A DNA stretch of 64,000 nt, taken from the NCBI GenBank assembly GCA_913061185.1, contig CAJXTI010000001.1:124001-188000 (forward strand). Direction: 5' to 3'. This DNA is from an uncultured Oceanobacter sp. Lineage in GTDB: Bacteria > Pseudomonadota > Gammaproteobacteria > Pseudomonadales > Oceanobacteraceae. The first letter of the stretch is position 1, and each line of letters starts with the position of its first letter. Below, piece after piece: positions 38,914 through 49,286 of the stretch. The notes under the pieces were generated by a model that was given only the letters and a program-made list of their open reading frames with translations, did not search any database and was not told where the DNA came from. The translations under genes were made by a program, and so were the position numbers.

Positions 38914-41900
38914 ATGCCAAAACGTACTGACATCAACAGCATTCTGATCATTGGCGCTGGCCCCATTGTTATCGGCCAGGCGTGTGAATTTGACTACTCC
39001 GGTGCCCAGGCCTGTAAAGCCCTGCGTGAGGAAGGCTATCGCGTCATTCTGGTCAACTCCAACCCCGCCACTATCATGACCGATCCATCGATGGCGGATG
39101 CGACCTATATCGAGCCGATTACCGTTGAAGCCGTTGCCAAAATTATTGAGAAAGAACGCCCTGACGCGCTCTTGCCTACCATGGGTGGCCAGACGGCACT
39201 GAACTGCGCCCTGGGCCTGGAAAAGGCTGGCGTACTGGAACAATTCGGTGTGGAAATGATCGGCGCCAACGCCGATACCATCGACAAGGCTGAAGACCGT
39301 GATCGCTTCGATCAGGCGATGAAAAAAATTGGTCTGGCGTGCCCTCGTGCCGGGATTGCCCACACTCTGGAAGAAGCGCGTGAAGTGCAAAAAACGCTGG
39401 GTTTTCCCTGCATTATTCGCCCTTCTTTTACCATGGGTGGCACCGGTGGCGGTATCGCCTACAACAAGGAAGAGTTTGAAGAAATCTGTACTCGTGGTCT
39501 GGATTTGTCACCAACCAGCGAGTTGCTGATCGACGAGTCGCTGATTGGCTGGAAAGAGTACGAGATGGAAGTGGTGCGCGACAAGAACGACAACTGCATC
39601 ATCGTTTGTGCCATCGAAAACTTTGATGCCATGGGCGTTCATACCGGTGATTCCATTACCGTTGCCCCGGCACAAACCCTGACCGACAAGGAATACCAGA
39701 TCATGCGCGACGCCTCGCTGGCGGTACTGCGCGAGATCGGAGTGGAAACCGGTGGTTCCAACGTCCAGTTTGGTGTCGATCCAAAAACCGGCCGCATGGT
39801 CGTGATCGAGATGAACCCGAGAGTTTCGCGTTCTTCGGCACTGGCTTCCAAGGCAACCGGCTTTCCGATCGCCAAGGTGGCTGCCAAATTGGCGATTGGA
39901 TACACTCTGGATGAGCTGCAAAACGATATTACTGGTGGTGCAACACCGGCATCGTTTGAGCCATCGATCGACTATGTTGTAACCAAGATCCCTCGTTTTA
40001 CCTTCGAAAAATTCCCCCAGGCTGATGGCCGCCTGACTACCCAGATGAAATCCGTGGGCGAGGTGATGGCCATTGGCCGTACTCAGCAGGAGTCGCTGCA
40101 AAAAGCCCTGCGTGGTCTTGAAGTGGGCTCTTCCGGATTTGATCCGAAGGTCAATCTGGCCGACGAAGGTGCGCGGGACAAGGTTATCTCTGAACTGGTG
40201 ACGCCGGGTGCCGAGCGTATCTGGTACGTCGGGGATGCCTTCCGCATGGGCCTGACGGTCGATGAAATTTACCAGTATTCAGGCATTGATCCCTGGTTCC
40301 TGGTACAGATCGAAGATTTGATCAAAGAAGAAGCCAGTGTTTCGGCCAGCAGCCTGACGGTACTGGATGCCAGTGCGGTCTTGCGACTGAAGCGCAAGGG
40401 TTTTTCCGATCAGCGTCTGGCGACCTTGTTGGGAATTTCTGAAAAAGCGTTTCGCAAGCATCGTCAGAAGCTGAATATCCGCCCGGTCTACAAGCGTGTT
40501 GATACCTGTGCCGCTGAATTCTCGACCGATACTGCCTACATGTACTCGACCTACGAGGAAGAGTGCGAATCGAACCCGACCGACCGCGACAAGATTATTG
40601 TGCTCGGTGGTGGCCCGAACCGCATTGGTCAGGGTATCGAGTTTGACTATTGCTGCGTGCACGCAGCACTGGCGGCGAAGGAAGAAGGGTACGAGGCCAT
40701 CATGGTCAACTGTAACCCGGAAACGGTTTCGACCGATTACGACACCTCCGACCGCCTGTACTTTGAACCGGTAACGCTGGAAGACGTGCTGGAAATCGTC
40801 GAAAAAGAAAAACCCAAGGGTGTCATTGTACAGTACGGTGGTCAGACACCACTGAAGCTGGCCAACGAACTGGAAGCTTGTGGTGTACCCGTGATTGGTA
40901 CGTCGCCTGAATCGATTGACCGTGCCGAAGATCGCGAGCGTTTCCAGCAAATGATCCAGCGTTTGGGTCTCAAGCAGCCGGTGAACGCCACCGTAACCTC
41001 TGCCGAAGAAGCAGTGGCTCGCGCTGCCGACATCGGTTATCCGCTGGTGGTTCGTCCGTCCTATGTCCTGGGCGGTCGGGCGATGGAGATTGTCAGTAAC
41101 GAAAAGTCCCTGCGTCGCTACATGAACGAAGCGGTACGGGTCTCCAATGATTCGCCGGTGCTACTCGACTACTTCCTGGATCGCGCGATCGAAGTGGACA
41201 TTGACGCCGTTTGTGACGGTGAAGAAGTCGTGATTGGTGCCATCATGCAGCATATCGAGCAAGCCGGTATTCACTCGGGTGACTCGGCCTGTTCATTGCC
41301 GCCTTACAGTCTGCCAGCGGATGTTCAGGATCTGATGCGTGAGCAAGTGAAAGCGATGGCGCTGGAGTTGGGTGTTGTTGGTCTGATGAATACCCAGCTG
41401 GCTTATCAGGACGGTGAAATCTACGTGATTGAGGTAAACCCTCGCGCATCCCGTACTGTGCCATTTGTATCCAAGTGTATAGGCGTTTCCCTGGCTTCTA
41501 TTGCGGCCAAGGTGATGATGGGTCGTTCACTGGCGGATCTGGGCTTTACCAAGGAAATCATTCCGCCGTATTTCTCTGTGAAAGAAGCGGTATTTCCGTT
41601 CAACAAGTTCCAGGGTGTTGACCCGATTCTTGGCCCGGAAATGAAGTCCACCGGGGAAGTCATGGGTGCTGGAAAAACTTTCGGCGAAGCCTTTTTCAAG
41701 GCTCAGTTGGGGGCCGGTGCCGATTTACCCGTCGGTGGTACCGCTTTCCTGTCTGTCCGCGAAGCCGACAAGTCCGGTCTGGTGGCGGTTGCCAGAGGGC
41801 TGGTGGAATGTGGTTTTGAACTGGTGTGTACCGATGGCACCCGTCGTGTCCTGGAGGATGCCGGGGTGCAGTCCAGCCGCATCAACAAGGTAACTCAGGG

Positions 41901-42135
41901 CCGTCCACATATCGTGGACACAATTAAAAACGATGGTATTGATCTGATCGTCAATACTACCGACGGTGCCCAGGCTATCGCAGACTCGGCAGACATTCGT
42001 CGCAGCGCATTGCAACACAAGGTGTATTACACCACCACATTGGCGGGTGCAGAGGCCATTGTTGAAGCGCTGCGTTCCGAAGGTCTGAAAGACGTTCATC
42101 GTCTGCAAGATCTGCATGCCAGTATCGGCCAATAA
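38914..42135 (+). CDS. carB: Carbamoyl-phosphate synthase large subunit CarB
   Basis: Makes carbamoyl phosphate from bicarbonate, ammonia and 2 ATP. The 1073-aa protein contains two homologous ATP-grasp halves: [26 protein letters not shown] in the first, and [28 protein letters not shown] in the second. Each half has a metal-binding EMNPR/EVNPR loop. The C-terminal MGS-like allosteric domain is at about residues 935-1073. Length and domain order are normal. greA follows after 25 bases. Confidence 0.98.
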   Translation: MPKRTDINSILIIGAGPIVIGQACEFDYSGAQACKALREEGYRVILVNSNPATIMTDPSMADATYIEPITVEAVAKIIEKERPDALLPTMGGQTALNCALGLEKAGVLEQFGVEMIGANADTIDKAEDRDRFDQAMKKIGLACPRAGIAHTLEEAREVQKTLGFPCIIRPSFTMGGTGGGIAYNKEEFEEICTRGLDLSPTSELLIDESLIGWKEYEMEVVRDKNDNCIIVCAIENFDAMGVHTGDSITVAPAQTLTDKEYQIMRDASLAVLREIGVETGGSNVQFGVDPKTGRMVVIEMNPRVSRSSALASKATGFPIAKVAAKLAIGYTLDELQNDITGGATPASFEPSIDYVVTKIPRFTFEKFPQADGRLTTQMKSVGEVMAIGRTQQESLQKALRGLEVGSSGFDPKVNLADEGARDKVISELVTPGAERIWYVGDAFRMGLTVDEIYQYSGIDPWFLVQIEDLIKEEASVSASSLTVLDASAVLRLKRKGFSDQRLATLLGISEKAFRKHRQKLNIRPVYKRVDTCAAEFSTDTAYMYSTYEEECESNPTDRDKIIVLGGGPNRIGQGIEFDYCCVHAALAAKEEGYEAIMVNCNPETVSTDYDTSDRLYFEPVTLEDVLEIVEKEKPKGVIVQYGGQTPLKLANELEACGVPVIGTSPESIDRAEDRERFQQMIQRLGLKQPVNATVTSAEEAVARAADIGYPLVVRPSYVLGGRAMEIVSNEKSLRRYMNEAVRVSNDSPVLLDYFLDRAIEVDIDAVCDGEEVVIGAIMQHIEQAGIHSGDSACSLPPYSLPADVQDLMREQVKAMALELGVVGLMNTQLAYQDGEIYVIEVNPRASRTVPFVSKCIGVSLASIAAKVMMGRSLADLGFTKEIIPPYFSVKEAVFPFNKFQGVDPILGPEMKSTGEVMGAGKTFGEAFFKAQLGAGADLPVGGTAFLSVREADKSGLVAVARGLVECGFELVCTDGTRRVLEDAGVQSSRINKVTQGRPHIVDTIKNDGIDLIVNTTDGAQAIADSADIRRSALQHKVYYTTTLAGAEAIVEALRSEGLKDVHRLQDLHASIGQ

Positions 42136-42160
42136 ACCAAGCTATCAGGAGTCAATGCAA

Positions 42161-42637
42161 ATGCAGAAGTTTCCTATGACCCTCGAAGGGGAAAAGGCAT
42201 TGCGCGACGAGTTGCAACGCCTGAAAAGTGTCGAACGTCCGACCGTTATCCAGGCAATTGCGGACGCGCGCGAACACGGTGATCTCAAGGAGAACGCCGA
42301 GTATCACGCCGCCCGTGAACAGCAAGGCTTTATTGAAGGTCGTATCCAGGAGATTGAGGGTAAGCTCTCCAATTGCCAGGTGATCGACATCAAGACCATT
42401 CCGCGAACTGGCAAGGTGCTGTTTGGTGTGACGGTGACCATTATCAACGTTGATACTGACGAAGAAGTGGAATACAAAATCGTCGGTGATGACGAAGCGG
42501 ATATCAAAGCCAATCGTATTTCTGTTTCATCGCCGATTGCTCGTGCCCTGATTGGCAAGGAAGAGGGCGACACCGTTGTCGTCAAGATTCCAAGTGGCAG
42601 CGTGGAATATGAAATCGATCAGGTCAAACACCTCTGA
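42161..42637 (+). CDS. greA: Transcription elongation factor GreA
   Basis: Rescues backtracked RNA polymerase by stimulating transcript cleavage. The 158-aa protein has the acidic-tip coiled coil ([31 protein letters not shown], residues about 21-51, with the acidic residues at the tip). The FKBP-like C-terminal domain ends [15 protein letters not shown]. The start at 42161 is chosen because AGGAGT lies 9 bases upstream; ATG 42155 is too close. yhbY, the usual next gene, is absent. Confidence 0.97.
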   Translation: MQKFPMTLEGEKALRDELQRLKSVERPTVIQAIADAREHGDLKENAEYHAAREQQGFIEGRIQEIEGKLSNCQVIDIKTIPRTGKVLFGVTVTIINVDTDEEVEYKIVGDDEADIKANRISVSSPIARALIGKEEGDTVVVKIPSGSVEYEIDQVKHL

Positions 42638-42661
42638 CCTGTGACCGCCGGATTGTCAAGT

Positions 42662-42685
42662 CGCCTCCTTCGGGAGGCGTTTTTG
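42662..42685 (+). terminator. Terminator after greA
   Basis: CGCCTCC-TTCG-GGAGGCG followed by TTTTT: a stable tetraloop hairpin. Confidence 0.9.
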
Positions 42686-42821
42686 TATCCGGGAATTGTC
42701 AGCCTTAGATTCGGATCTTGAAATTGCTTTGTGGTAGCCTTTTCTTTCACACACAACGTTTTCGAAGTGGCCGTCTTTAAATGGTCCTTTGATTCTGTTG
42801 ATAAAAGGCAGGGAGGCAGGG

Positions 42822-43277
42822 ATGAAATATCTGGTTGCAGGCATGATGCTGGTGCTGGTGGCACTGAGTGCAGACGCGCAGATATATAAATGGCTGGACG
42901 CTAACGGCAAGGTGCATTTTGGCAGCATGCCGCCGACTACGGCGAATGCCGAATCGTTGGATCTTTCCACGGCAACGACCAGCTCGTCCCCTGCGGCAAC
43001 GATCCCCGCTATTAATCGTGATGAAGCACAAAAAGCCTACCTGGAAAGCGCCGCCGCAGAGCGTAAAAAACGTGAAGCAGAGCGTGAACACCAGCGTGTT
43101 GTGGAACAGCAGACCAGGCGTACCTGTGGTGTCCTGAGTGGTATGAGAAAAGATCTCGAAGACAAAAAAGCGTTGTATCGCTACAACGATCAGGGTGAAA
43201 AAGTGTTCCTGAATGATGTCGAGAGCAAGGCCTTTCACCAGCAGGTTAACGAAGAGTATGACAAAAATTGCCACTAA
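42822..43277 (+). CDS. DUF4124-domain periplasmic protein
   Basis: The 151-aa protein has a signal peptide (YLVAGMMLVLVALSADA, cut near residue 20). The DUF4124 motif QIYKWLDANGKVHFGSMPP follows directly. A charged coiled-coil region (about 70-105) rich in Glu, Arg and Gln leads to a C-terminal part with RTCGVLSGMRKDLEDKKALYRY. DUF4124 proteins are common and uncharacterised. A GGGAGGCAGGGATG start region is clear. No functional link to greA or glpK is evident. Confidence 0.85.
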   Translation: MKYLVAGMMLVLVALSADAQIYKWLDANGKVHFGSMPPTTANAESLDLSTATTSSSPAATIPAINRDEAQKAYLESAAAERKKREAEREHQRVVEQQTRRTCGVLSGMRKDLEDKKALYRYNDQGEKVFLNDVESKAFHQQVNEEYDKNCH

Positions 43278-43305
43278 TTAGTGGGGAGTTGAAAAGTATC
43301 AAGGC

Positions 43306-43337
43306 AGGTAACGTTACGATTGATCGTAGCGTTACCT
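43306..43337. promoter_or_regulatory. Near-perfect 32-bp palindrome upstream of glpK
   Basis: AGGTAACG-T-TACGAT-TG-ATCGTA-G-CGTTACCT: 14 pairs with one internal mismatch. It lies 80 bases before glpK and lacks a T run. It could be an operator, a cruciform or a terminator of the preceding gene. Confidence 0.5.
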
Positions 43338-43416
43338 AAACTATTAGTGCGTATTGTTTGGGCAATGAGCGTGTATTGCCACTGCCATAATCAGTGACGT
43401 ATTTCGGGAGAATGAC

Positions 43417-44907
43417 ATGGGCAACCGTTTTGGCATTCTTGCCATCGATCAGGGAACAACCAGTACACGAGCTATCGTGTTTGACCCGCAGCTGCAAACC
43501 GTTGCCATGGCCCAGCAGGAGTTCCCCCAGCATTATCCGGATGATGGCTGGGTTGAGCACAATCCGGATGATCTCTGGCAAAGCACCTGCGCAGTGGTTC
43601 AGCAAGCCCTGGCAGAGGCGAGGGAGCAGGGCTGTGAGGTTTCTGCCATCGGCATTACCAATCAGCGCGAGACGACGCTGGTGTGGGATAAACACAGCGG
43701 CGCTGCTGTATATCCTGCGATTGTCTGGCAAGACCGTCGCACCGCCAGGCTCTGCGATCAACTGCGGTCAGAGGTTGGGGATGATTATGTACAGGCCCGC
43801 TCAGGCCTACGGCTTGACCCTTATTTTTCTGCCACCAAGGTGGCCTGGATTCTCGATAACGTTGATGGTGCTCGCCTGCGGGCAGAACGTGGTGAGCTGC
43901 TGTTTGGCACGGTCGATAGTTATCTGATCTGGAACCTGACCGGTGGCCAACGGCATGTGACCGACGCGACCAACGCCAGCCGTACCAATCTGTTTAATAT
44001 TCATCGTGGTGAGTGGGATAACGAGCTGCTCGACCTGTTTCGTATTCCATCTGCCATGCTGCCTCAAGTACAGGATTGTTCTGGTCATTTTGGCACCGCG
44101 CTGGCCCGCTTTACCGGCGATCGGGATATTGCCATCACCGGGGTAGCCGGAGATCAGCAAGCGGCCAGCGTCGGCCAGTGCTGTTTTGAGCCAGGACAGG
44201 TAAAAAGCACCTATGGCACCGGGTGTTTTGTACTGCTGAATACCGGTCAAAAACCGCTGTTTTCATCCCATGGACTGCTCACCACGATTGCCTTGCAACT
44301 GGATGGTCAGCGCACCTACGCCCTGGAAGGGGCGATCTTTGTTGCCGGTGCGACGGTGCAATGGTTACGGGACGAGCTAGGCATTATCGAACGGGCGTCC
44401 GATACGGAACGGTTAGCCAGCGGGCTGGACAGTAACAAGGGTGTCTACCTGGTGCCTGCGTTTACGGGGCTGGGTGTGCCTTACTGGCGTGCCGACGCTC
44501 GGGCCGCGATTGTTGGCCTGACCCGTGGCGCTGGCAAGGCGGAACTGGCCAGGGCAGCGCTGGAAGCCGTCTGTTATCAGACCGCCGACCTGTTTGCAGT
44601 GATGGAGCAGGAAGGTCTGCGGCCAACGTCATTGCGGGTTGATGGCGGCATGGTGTCCAACAACTGGATGCTGCAATTTCTTGCGGATGTGTTGAATACC
44701 GAGGTACTGCGTCCGGCACTGCTGGAAACCACCGCACTGGGAGCTGCCTATCTGGCCGGGCGAGCAGTGGGGCTTTACGGTGATACCTCGGAATTCACCC
44801 GCCTGTGGCAATGCCGGGCAACCTTTACACCCGCCATGAGCGAGGCCCAGCGTGCTACTTTGCTGGCCGGATGGCAAAAAGCCGTGCAGCGTGTGGTGCT
44901 GGAATGA
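43417..44907 (+). CDS. glpK: Glycerol kinase GlpK
   Basis: Phosphorylates glycerol to glycerol-3-phosphate. The 496-aa FGGY-family protein shows AIDQGTTSTRAIVFD, ITNQRETTLVWD, AIVWQDRRTA, GVAGDQQAA, STYGTGCFVLLNTG and RVDGGMVSNNWMLQFLADVL. The FGGY signatures are intact. A GGGAG site precedes the ATG. glpD follows after 28 bases, so glycerol is channelled to DHAP; glpF and glpR are not seen nearby. Confidence 0.97.
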   Translation: MGNRFGILAIDQGTTSTRAIVFDPQLQTVAMAQQEFPQHYPDDGWVEHNPDDLWQSTCAVVQQALAEAREQGCEVSAIGITNQRETTLVWDKHSGAAVYPAIVWQDRRTARLCDQLRSEVGDDYVQARSGLRLDPYFSATKVAWILDNVDGARLRAERGELLFGTVDSYLIWNLTGGQRHVTDATNASRTNLFNIHRGEWDNELLDLFRIPSAMLPQVQDCSGHFGTALARFTGDRDIAITGVAGDQQAASVGQCCFEPGQVKSTYGTGCFVLLNTGQKPLFSSHGLLTTIALQLDGQRTYALEGAIFVAGATVQWLRDELGIIERASDTERLASGLDSNKGVYLVPAFTGLGVPYWRADARAAIVGLTRGAGKAELARAALEAVCYQTADLFAVMEQEGLRPTSLRVDGGMVSNNWMLQFLADVLNTEVLRPALLETTALGAAYLAGRAVGLYGDTSEFTRLWQCRATFTPAMSEAQRATLLAGWQKAVQRVVLE

Positions 44908-44935
44908 CTACGATTCTGTCAATAAGGAAACCAGT

Positions 44936-46648
44936 GTGACGCAGCGACAAGATACTCTGAAACAACTGGATGGTGAGTGCTTTGATGTGCTGATTGTCGG
45001 CGGTGGCATTAACGGTGCGGTGTCGGCAGCGGCACTGGCCAGTCACGGTGCTCGGGTCGCCCTCATTGATCGTGATGATTTTGGCAGCGCGACCAGTGCC
45101 AACAGTTCCAATCTGGTCTGGGGTGGCATCAAATATCTGGAAAGTGGTGAAGTGGCGCTGGTGAATGAACTGTGCCGCAGTCGTAACCGGCTGATGCAGC
45201 GTTTTCCCAGTCGAATTCGCGAAATACGCTTTCTGACGACGGTACCCAAAGGTTTTCGCAAGCCCGCCTGGATGGTTTACATCGGTGCTTTGCTGTATTG
45301 GGGTTTTGGTCGCGGGGCAACCCGGATGCCGGAGTACCTGTCGCGACGGCGGCTGCAACAGCGTCAGCCATTGATCGACATCGCCGTTGCCCAGGGCGGA
45401 TTGGAATATTCAGATGCCTGGCTGGTTGATAACGACGCCCGGCTGACGTTTGATTTTGTTCGTACGGCGATACGACAGGGCGCGGTGGTGGCCAACTACG
45501 TAGCCTCTGAAGGATCACAGCAGATCGATAATGAATGGCATACCCGTGTAGTCGACCAGCAAACGGGTGCACAGCGGCTGATTCGCTCCCGTGTATTACT
45601 GAATGCCACCGGCCCCTGGGTCGACGGCTACAACCAGTTAAGCCAGCAATCGGCTGGCCATCATCATGTGTATTCAAAAGGTATCCACCTGATTGTGCCC
45701 CGGCTGATCGAAGAAGAGCGTGTGCTGGCATTTTTTGCCAACGATGGCCGGCTGTTTTTTGTGATTCCGATGGGCAGCAAGACTTGTCTGGGTACGACCG
45801 ATACCCGTGTAACGCGGCCTGAGTCGGTGGTGACCGCCGCCGATCGCCAGTTTGTGCTGGATAACGTCAATCAGCGTCTGAAGCTGGACAAGCCGCTGAC
45901 CGCTGCTGATGTGATATCCGAGCGCTGTGGTGTGCGGCCGTTGGTGGTGGCCAGTGCGGCGGCAGAGAATCAAGATAACGCAGAGAATCAAGCCGACTCT
46001 GTTAATCAAGACAACAAGGAAGCAACAGGAGAAGCAGGAAAAGAGCAGGGTGACTGGCTTAACCTGTCGCGCCGCCATGCGATTGATGCCAGTGCCGACC
46101 ATCGTTACCTCAGCATTTTTGGTGGCAAGCTGACCGATTGTGTCAACGTCGGCGAAGAAATATATGACCATATCAGTGCGTTCGGTATTCCGCTGCAGCC
46201 GAGATCCGATCGCTGGTTTGGTGAGCCGGACGAGCGCCGCCGGGAAGGCTTCTGGCGTCAGGCAACGGAGCAAGGGCTGGATCAATACTGGTGTGAGCAT
46301 CGCCGGGAGACCTTGTTGCAACGTTGGTGGCGGCGTTATGGCACCGATGCTTTCGAGTTGCTGGTCGATGTGGCGGATCACCCGGAATGGTTACGGCCGC
46401 TGCTGGAGGGTGACGACCTGCGCGAGGCCGAAGTCCGGCTGGCGGCACGGCTGGAGATGGTCACCCGGCTGGAAGATTTTTTACGTCGTCGTACCATGCT
46501 GGAGCTGACCAGTGGCAAGGCGGCGCTGGCACAATCCCCCGTATTGGCGCACATCAGCGAATTGTTATTTGGCTCTGCTGGCGAACAACAATTGCGGGAT
46601 TATCTGAACACGAATGTTGCGGATCACTTGCCAGAGGCTGATCTCTGA
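44936..46648 (+). CDS. glpD: FAD-dependent glycerol-3-phosphate dehydrogenase GlpD
   Basis: Oxidises glycerol-3-phosphate to DHAP at the membrane. The start GTG at 44936 follows AATAAGGA. The 570-aa protein has the FAD motif VLIVGGGINGAVSAAALASHG, ATSANSSNLVWGGIKYLE, LNATGPWVDG, GTTDTRV and FGGKLTDCVNVGEE. It is the longer GlpD type, not the E. coli type. An unusual 30-residue insert rich in Asn, Gln, Asp and Glu (about residues 342-372, with repeated ENQ and NQD) interrupts the conserved GVRPLV...LSRRHAI region. Confidence 0.95.
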   Translation: MTQRQDTLKQLDGECFDVLIVGGGINGAVSAAALASHGARVALIDRDDFGSATSANSSNLVWGGIKYLESGEVALVNELCRSRNRLMQRFPSRIREIRFLTTVPKGFRKPAWMVYIGALLYWGFGRGATRMPEYLSRRRLQQRQPLIDIAVAQGGLEYSDAWLVDNDARLTFDFVRTAIRQGAVVANYVASEGSQQIDNEWHTRVVDQQTGAQRLIRSRVLLNATGPWVDGYNQLSQQSAGHHHVYSKGIHLIVPRLIEEERVLAFFANDGRLFFVIPMGSKTCLGTTDTRVTRPESVVTAADRQFVLDNVNQRLKLDKPLTAADVISERCGVRPLVVASAAAENQDNAENQADSVNQDNKEATGEAGKEQGDWLNLSRRHAIDASADHRYLSIFGGKLTDCVNVGEEIYDHISAFGIPLQPRSDRWFGEPDERRREGFWRQATEQGLDQYWCEHRRETLLQRWWRRYGTDAFELLVDVADHPEWLRPLLEGDDLREAEVRLAARLEMVTRLEDFLRRRTMLELTSGKAALAQSPVLAHISELLFGSAGEQQLRDYLNTNVADHLPEADL

Positions 46649-46742
46649 CCTGCGACTTCCTCTGGTCGTCAGCAGCAGGTGAGCTTTCAGCTTGGCCACT
46701 GTCTGCCTATACTGCCGCGTTTGGTCGCCATAGGAACACTGC

Positions 46743-47987
46743 ATGAAAACCGCTCTGATTATCGGCTACGTCTGGCCGGAGCCGGCATCGTCCGCTGCGG
46801 GTAGCCGCATGTTGCAGCTGATTGCGGCACTGCAATCGGGTGGTTATCGGGTGGTGTTTGGTTCGCCAGCCGACTGGAGTCCTCATGCGGTGGCGCTGGC
46901 CGACTACGGAGTGGAAGCCGCCAAACTGCAGCTTAACAGCTCGACGTTTAACGACTATATCGCCGGGCTGCAGCCGGATCTGGTGATGTTCGACCGTTTT
47001 ATGATGGAAGAGCAATTTGGCTGGCGGGTGGAAGAAACCTGCCCGAATGCGCTGCGGGTGCTGGATATGGAAGACGTCCACAGCCTGCGTCATGCTCGCC
47101 ATCAGGCGCTCAAGGAAGGCGTAGAACCGGGCTTGAAACATATTCATTCTGAATTGGCGATACGGGAAGTGGCGGCTGTTTTACGTTGCGACCTGGCGCT
47201 GGTGATTTCGGAATTTGAATGGCACTGGTTGCAGCAACAATTCCAGATACCGGCAGCTCAGCTGATCTATCTGCCTTTTATGCTGCTGGCATCACAATGG
47301 CAGCGGCCGTTGACGGCGCTGTCTCAACGCCAGCATTTTGTCTGTATCGGTAATTTTCGCCACGAGCCGAACTGGGATGCCGTACGCTGGCTCAGAGAAG
47401 CCCTTTGGCCCGCCATTCGCCAGCAGCTGCCAACGGCGGAGCTGCACGTTTTTGGTGCTTATCCGCCTAAAAAAGCGACCAGCTTGCAGAATGAACAACT
47501 GGGTTTTTATGTCCCCGGTTGGGCAGACGATGCGCTTGAGGTGGTGGATTCTGCCCGTGTCATGCTGGCCCCGTTAAGGTTTGGTGCCGGGTTGAAGGGC
47601 AAATTGCTGGATGCAGCAATCACCGCAACCCCAGCTGTCACCACTCCGGTAGGGGCAGAAGGCATGTACGGTTCTGCCATGGGCAATCAGCGTGACCTGG
47701 GCATATTGGTGGCCGATTCGGCGACCGTTTTTGTTGATGCCGCCGTGCAGCTGTATCAGAACGACAGCCTGTGGGATACGTGTTCCGCTGCGGCGGTTCG
47801 GTTGGCACCAGACCGTTTTGCCTTTGCAGATCATGCACCGCGCTGGCTGGCACGACTGTCCGAGTTGGCAGGGAACCTTGAAAACCATCGGCTGAGCGGG
47901 TTTTACGGTGCCATGTTACGGCACCATACGCTCAAAAGTACTCGCTACATGTCGCAGTGGATCGAGGCCAAAAACCGGTTGTCGTAG
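46743..47987 (+). CDS. Glycosyltransferase (GT4-like)
   Basis: The 414-aa protein has an N-terminal Rossmann half with GYVWPEPASSAAGSRMLQLI, as in glycosyltransferase family 4. The C-terminal half has FVCIGNFRHEPNWDAVRWL, LHVFGAYPP and FGAGLKGKLLDAAITATPAVTT, followed by GAEGM, the usual donor-binding region. The acceptor is unknown. It stands alone between glpD and the antiporter, not in a polysaccharide cluster. Confidence 0.85.
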   Translation: MKTALIIGYVWPEPASSAAGSRMLQLIAALQSGGYRVVFGSPADWSPHAVALADYGVEAAKLQLNSSTFNDYIAGLQPDLVMFDRFMMEEQFGWRVEETCPNALRVLDMEDVHSLRHARHQALKEGVEPGLKHIHSELAIREVAAVLRCDLALVISEFEWHWLQQQFQIPAAQLIYLPFMLLASQWQRPLTALSQRQHFVCIGNFRHEPNWDAVRWLREALWPAIRQQLPTAELHVFGAYPPKKATSLQNEQLGFYVPGWADDALEVVDSARVMLAPLRFGAGLKGKLLDAAITATPAVTTPVGAEGMYGSAMGNQRDLGILVADSATVFVDAAVQLYQNDSLWDTCSAAAVRLAPDRFAFADHAPRWLARLSELAGNLENHRLSGFYGAMLRHHTLKSTRYMSQWIEAKNRLS

Positions 47988-47996
47988 TCTGTTCGC

Positions 47997-48029
47997 GTGG
48001 TTGAAGTGGTTGAAGTGGTTGAAGTGGTT
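47997..48029. repeat. 9-bp tandem repeat between converging genes
   Basis: GTGGTTGAA occurs three times in a row plus a partial copy, in the 47-base space between the glycosyltransferase and antiporter stop codons. Confidence 0.9.
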
Positions 48030-48034
48030 AGGCG

Positions 48035-49234
48035 TCAGCCCGGCCAGCGCTTCCAGACATGGGTCGAGAGACCATGCAAAAAGATACTCAATAATACCGT
48101 CAATACCGCTGTGCCAAACACCGTATCGTAAGCTGCGATACGGTCGGCGTACCCCATTTGCTGAATAGCCAGCATCAAATACAGAATACTGGCAATGCCA
48201 CGAGGGCCAAACCAGGCGAGAAAAATCTTCTGTCCAAATGGCAAGCCACTGCCGGTCAGGGAAATCAGGACTGGAATCATCCGCACCAGTGTCAGGCTGA
48301 GCAGGGCATAAGCCAGCATGGGCCAGCTGAACAACGGCCAGGCTTCGGCGACAAATACCAGCCCGAAGAGGAAAAACATCAGCAAGCTCAGTACTTCACC
48401 TTCCGCCTCACCAAATTCACGCAAGCGAGTCATCACGGTGACCCGGTGCGATTCCAGAAACAGCCCCGCCAGAAAAGCAGCAATAAAGCCATTGCCCCCC
48501 AGTGATTCAGCCCCGGAGTAAGCCAGAAAGGCCAGCGATAACGACGACAAGCGTTGGAACAACGGCATCATTTGGTGGGCGTCCGAGGCCCATTGCACCA
48601 GTCGGCCACCCCAACGGCCAACCACCACCCCTGTCAGGCCTCCGACGACAAACTGTTGGGTGACAAACACAGGCCATTGCATGGAGTCGAGAAAGGCATA
48701 GTCGCCAGCGTTCATCACGGCCAGTACAAATAACAGCACCGGCAGGGCCAGGCCGTCGTTCAGGCCACTTTCAACGGTAATGGTATGTCGCAGCGGCAAA
48801 CTGATACGTTTGTCGGAAAAGATCGCCTGAGCCAGAGCCGCATCGGTAGGAGACAGCATGATGGCCAGCCAGGCCGCAGGCAGCCAGGCCAAGCCCAGTA
48901 GCGGTACTGCCAGTACCCAGCCTGCCAGCATGGTGAGTGGCAAGCCAATGGCGAGCAGACGAATAGGTAAAATTTCGTAGCACACCAGTTGTGAACGTTT
49001 GATCTGGCTGGCGTCGGTAAACAGGATCAGTGCCAGAGTGAGTTCAGCCAGCACGGTCAGCTCGCTGGCCTTGATATCGGCGGGCACCCAGGCAAGTACT
49101 TGCGGCCCGACCAGAATCCCCATCAGGGTGACCAGCATGGGAGCACTGATGCCAGATTGATCAATACGTTTTGAGAAAGCACTGTAGAACAGCAGTGTTG
49201 CCGCCAGGGTCAGCAGCAGGGAATGGTTACTCAT
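48035..49234 (-). CDS. Cation:proton antiporter (CPA1/NhaP-like)
   Basis: Inner-membrane exchanger, probably sodium or potassium against protons. The 399-aa protein has 11-12 hydrophobic segments. It carries the CPA1 motifs LILFTDASQIKRSQL, LSPTDAALAQAI, VESGLNDGLALPVL (ion-binding Asp) and WFGPRGIASILYLML. It lacks any long cytoplasmic C-terminal domain. The ATG at 49234 is used; the ribosome site is weak. Confidence 0.9.
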   Translation of the reverse strand: MSNHSLLLTLAATLLFYSAFSKRIDQSGISAPMLVTLMGILVGPQVLAWVPADIKASELTVLAELTLALILFTDASQIKRSQLVCYEILPIRLLAIGLPLTMLAGWVLAVPLLGLAWLPAAWLAIMLSPTDAALAQAIFSDKRISLPLRHTITVESGLNDGLALPVLLFVLAVMNAGDYAFLDSMQWPVFVTQQFVVGGLTGVVVGRWGGRLVQWASDAHQMMPLFQRLSSLSLAFLAYSGAESLGGNGFIAAFLAGLFLESHRVTVMTRLREFGEAEGEVLSLLMFFLFGLVFVAEAWPLFSWPMLAYALLSLTLVRMIPVLISLTGSGLPFGQKIFLAWFGPRGIASILYLMLAIQQMGYADRIAAYDTVFGTAVLTVLLSIFLHGLSTHVWKRWPG

Positions 49235-49286
49235 CGTTTGGCTGGTTATTCATCTGGCTATCCATGGCGGGCTGGTACGGCAGGTG

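Noticed and set aside
48035-48505. 115-codon frame on the plus strand at the 3' end of the antiporter
   Set aside because: Lys/Gln/Asn-rich antisense reading of a membrane-protein gene; no start signals.
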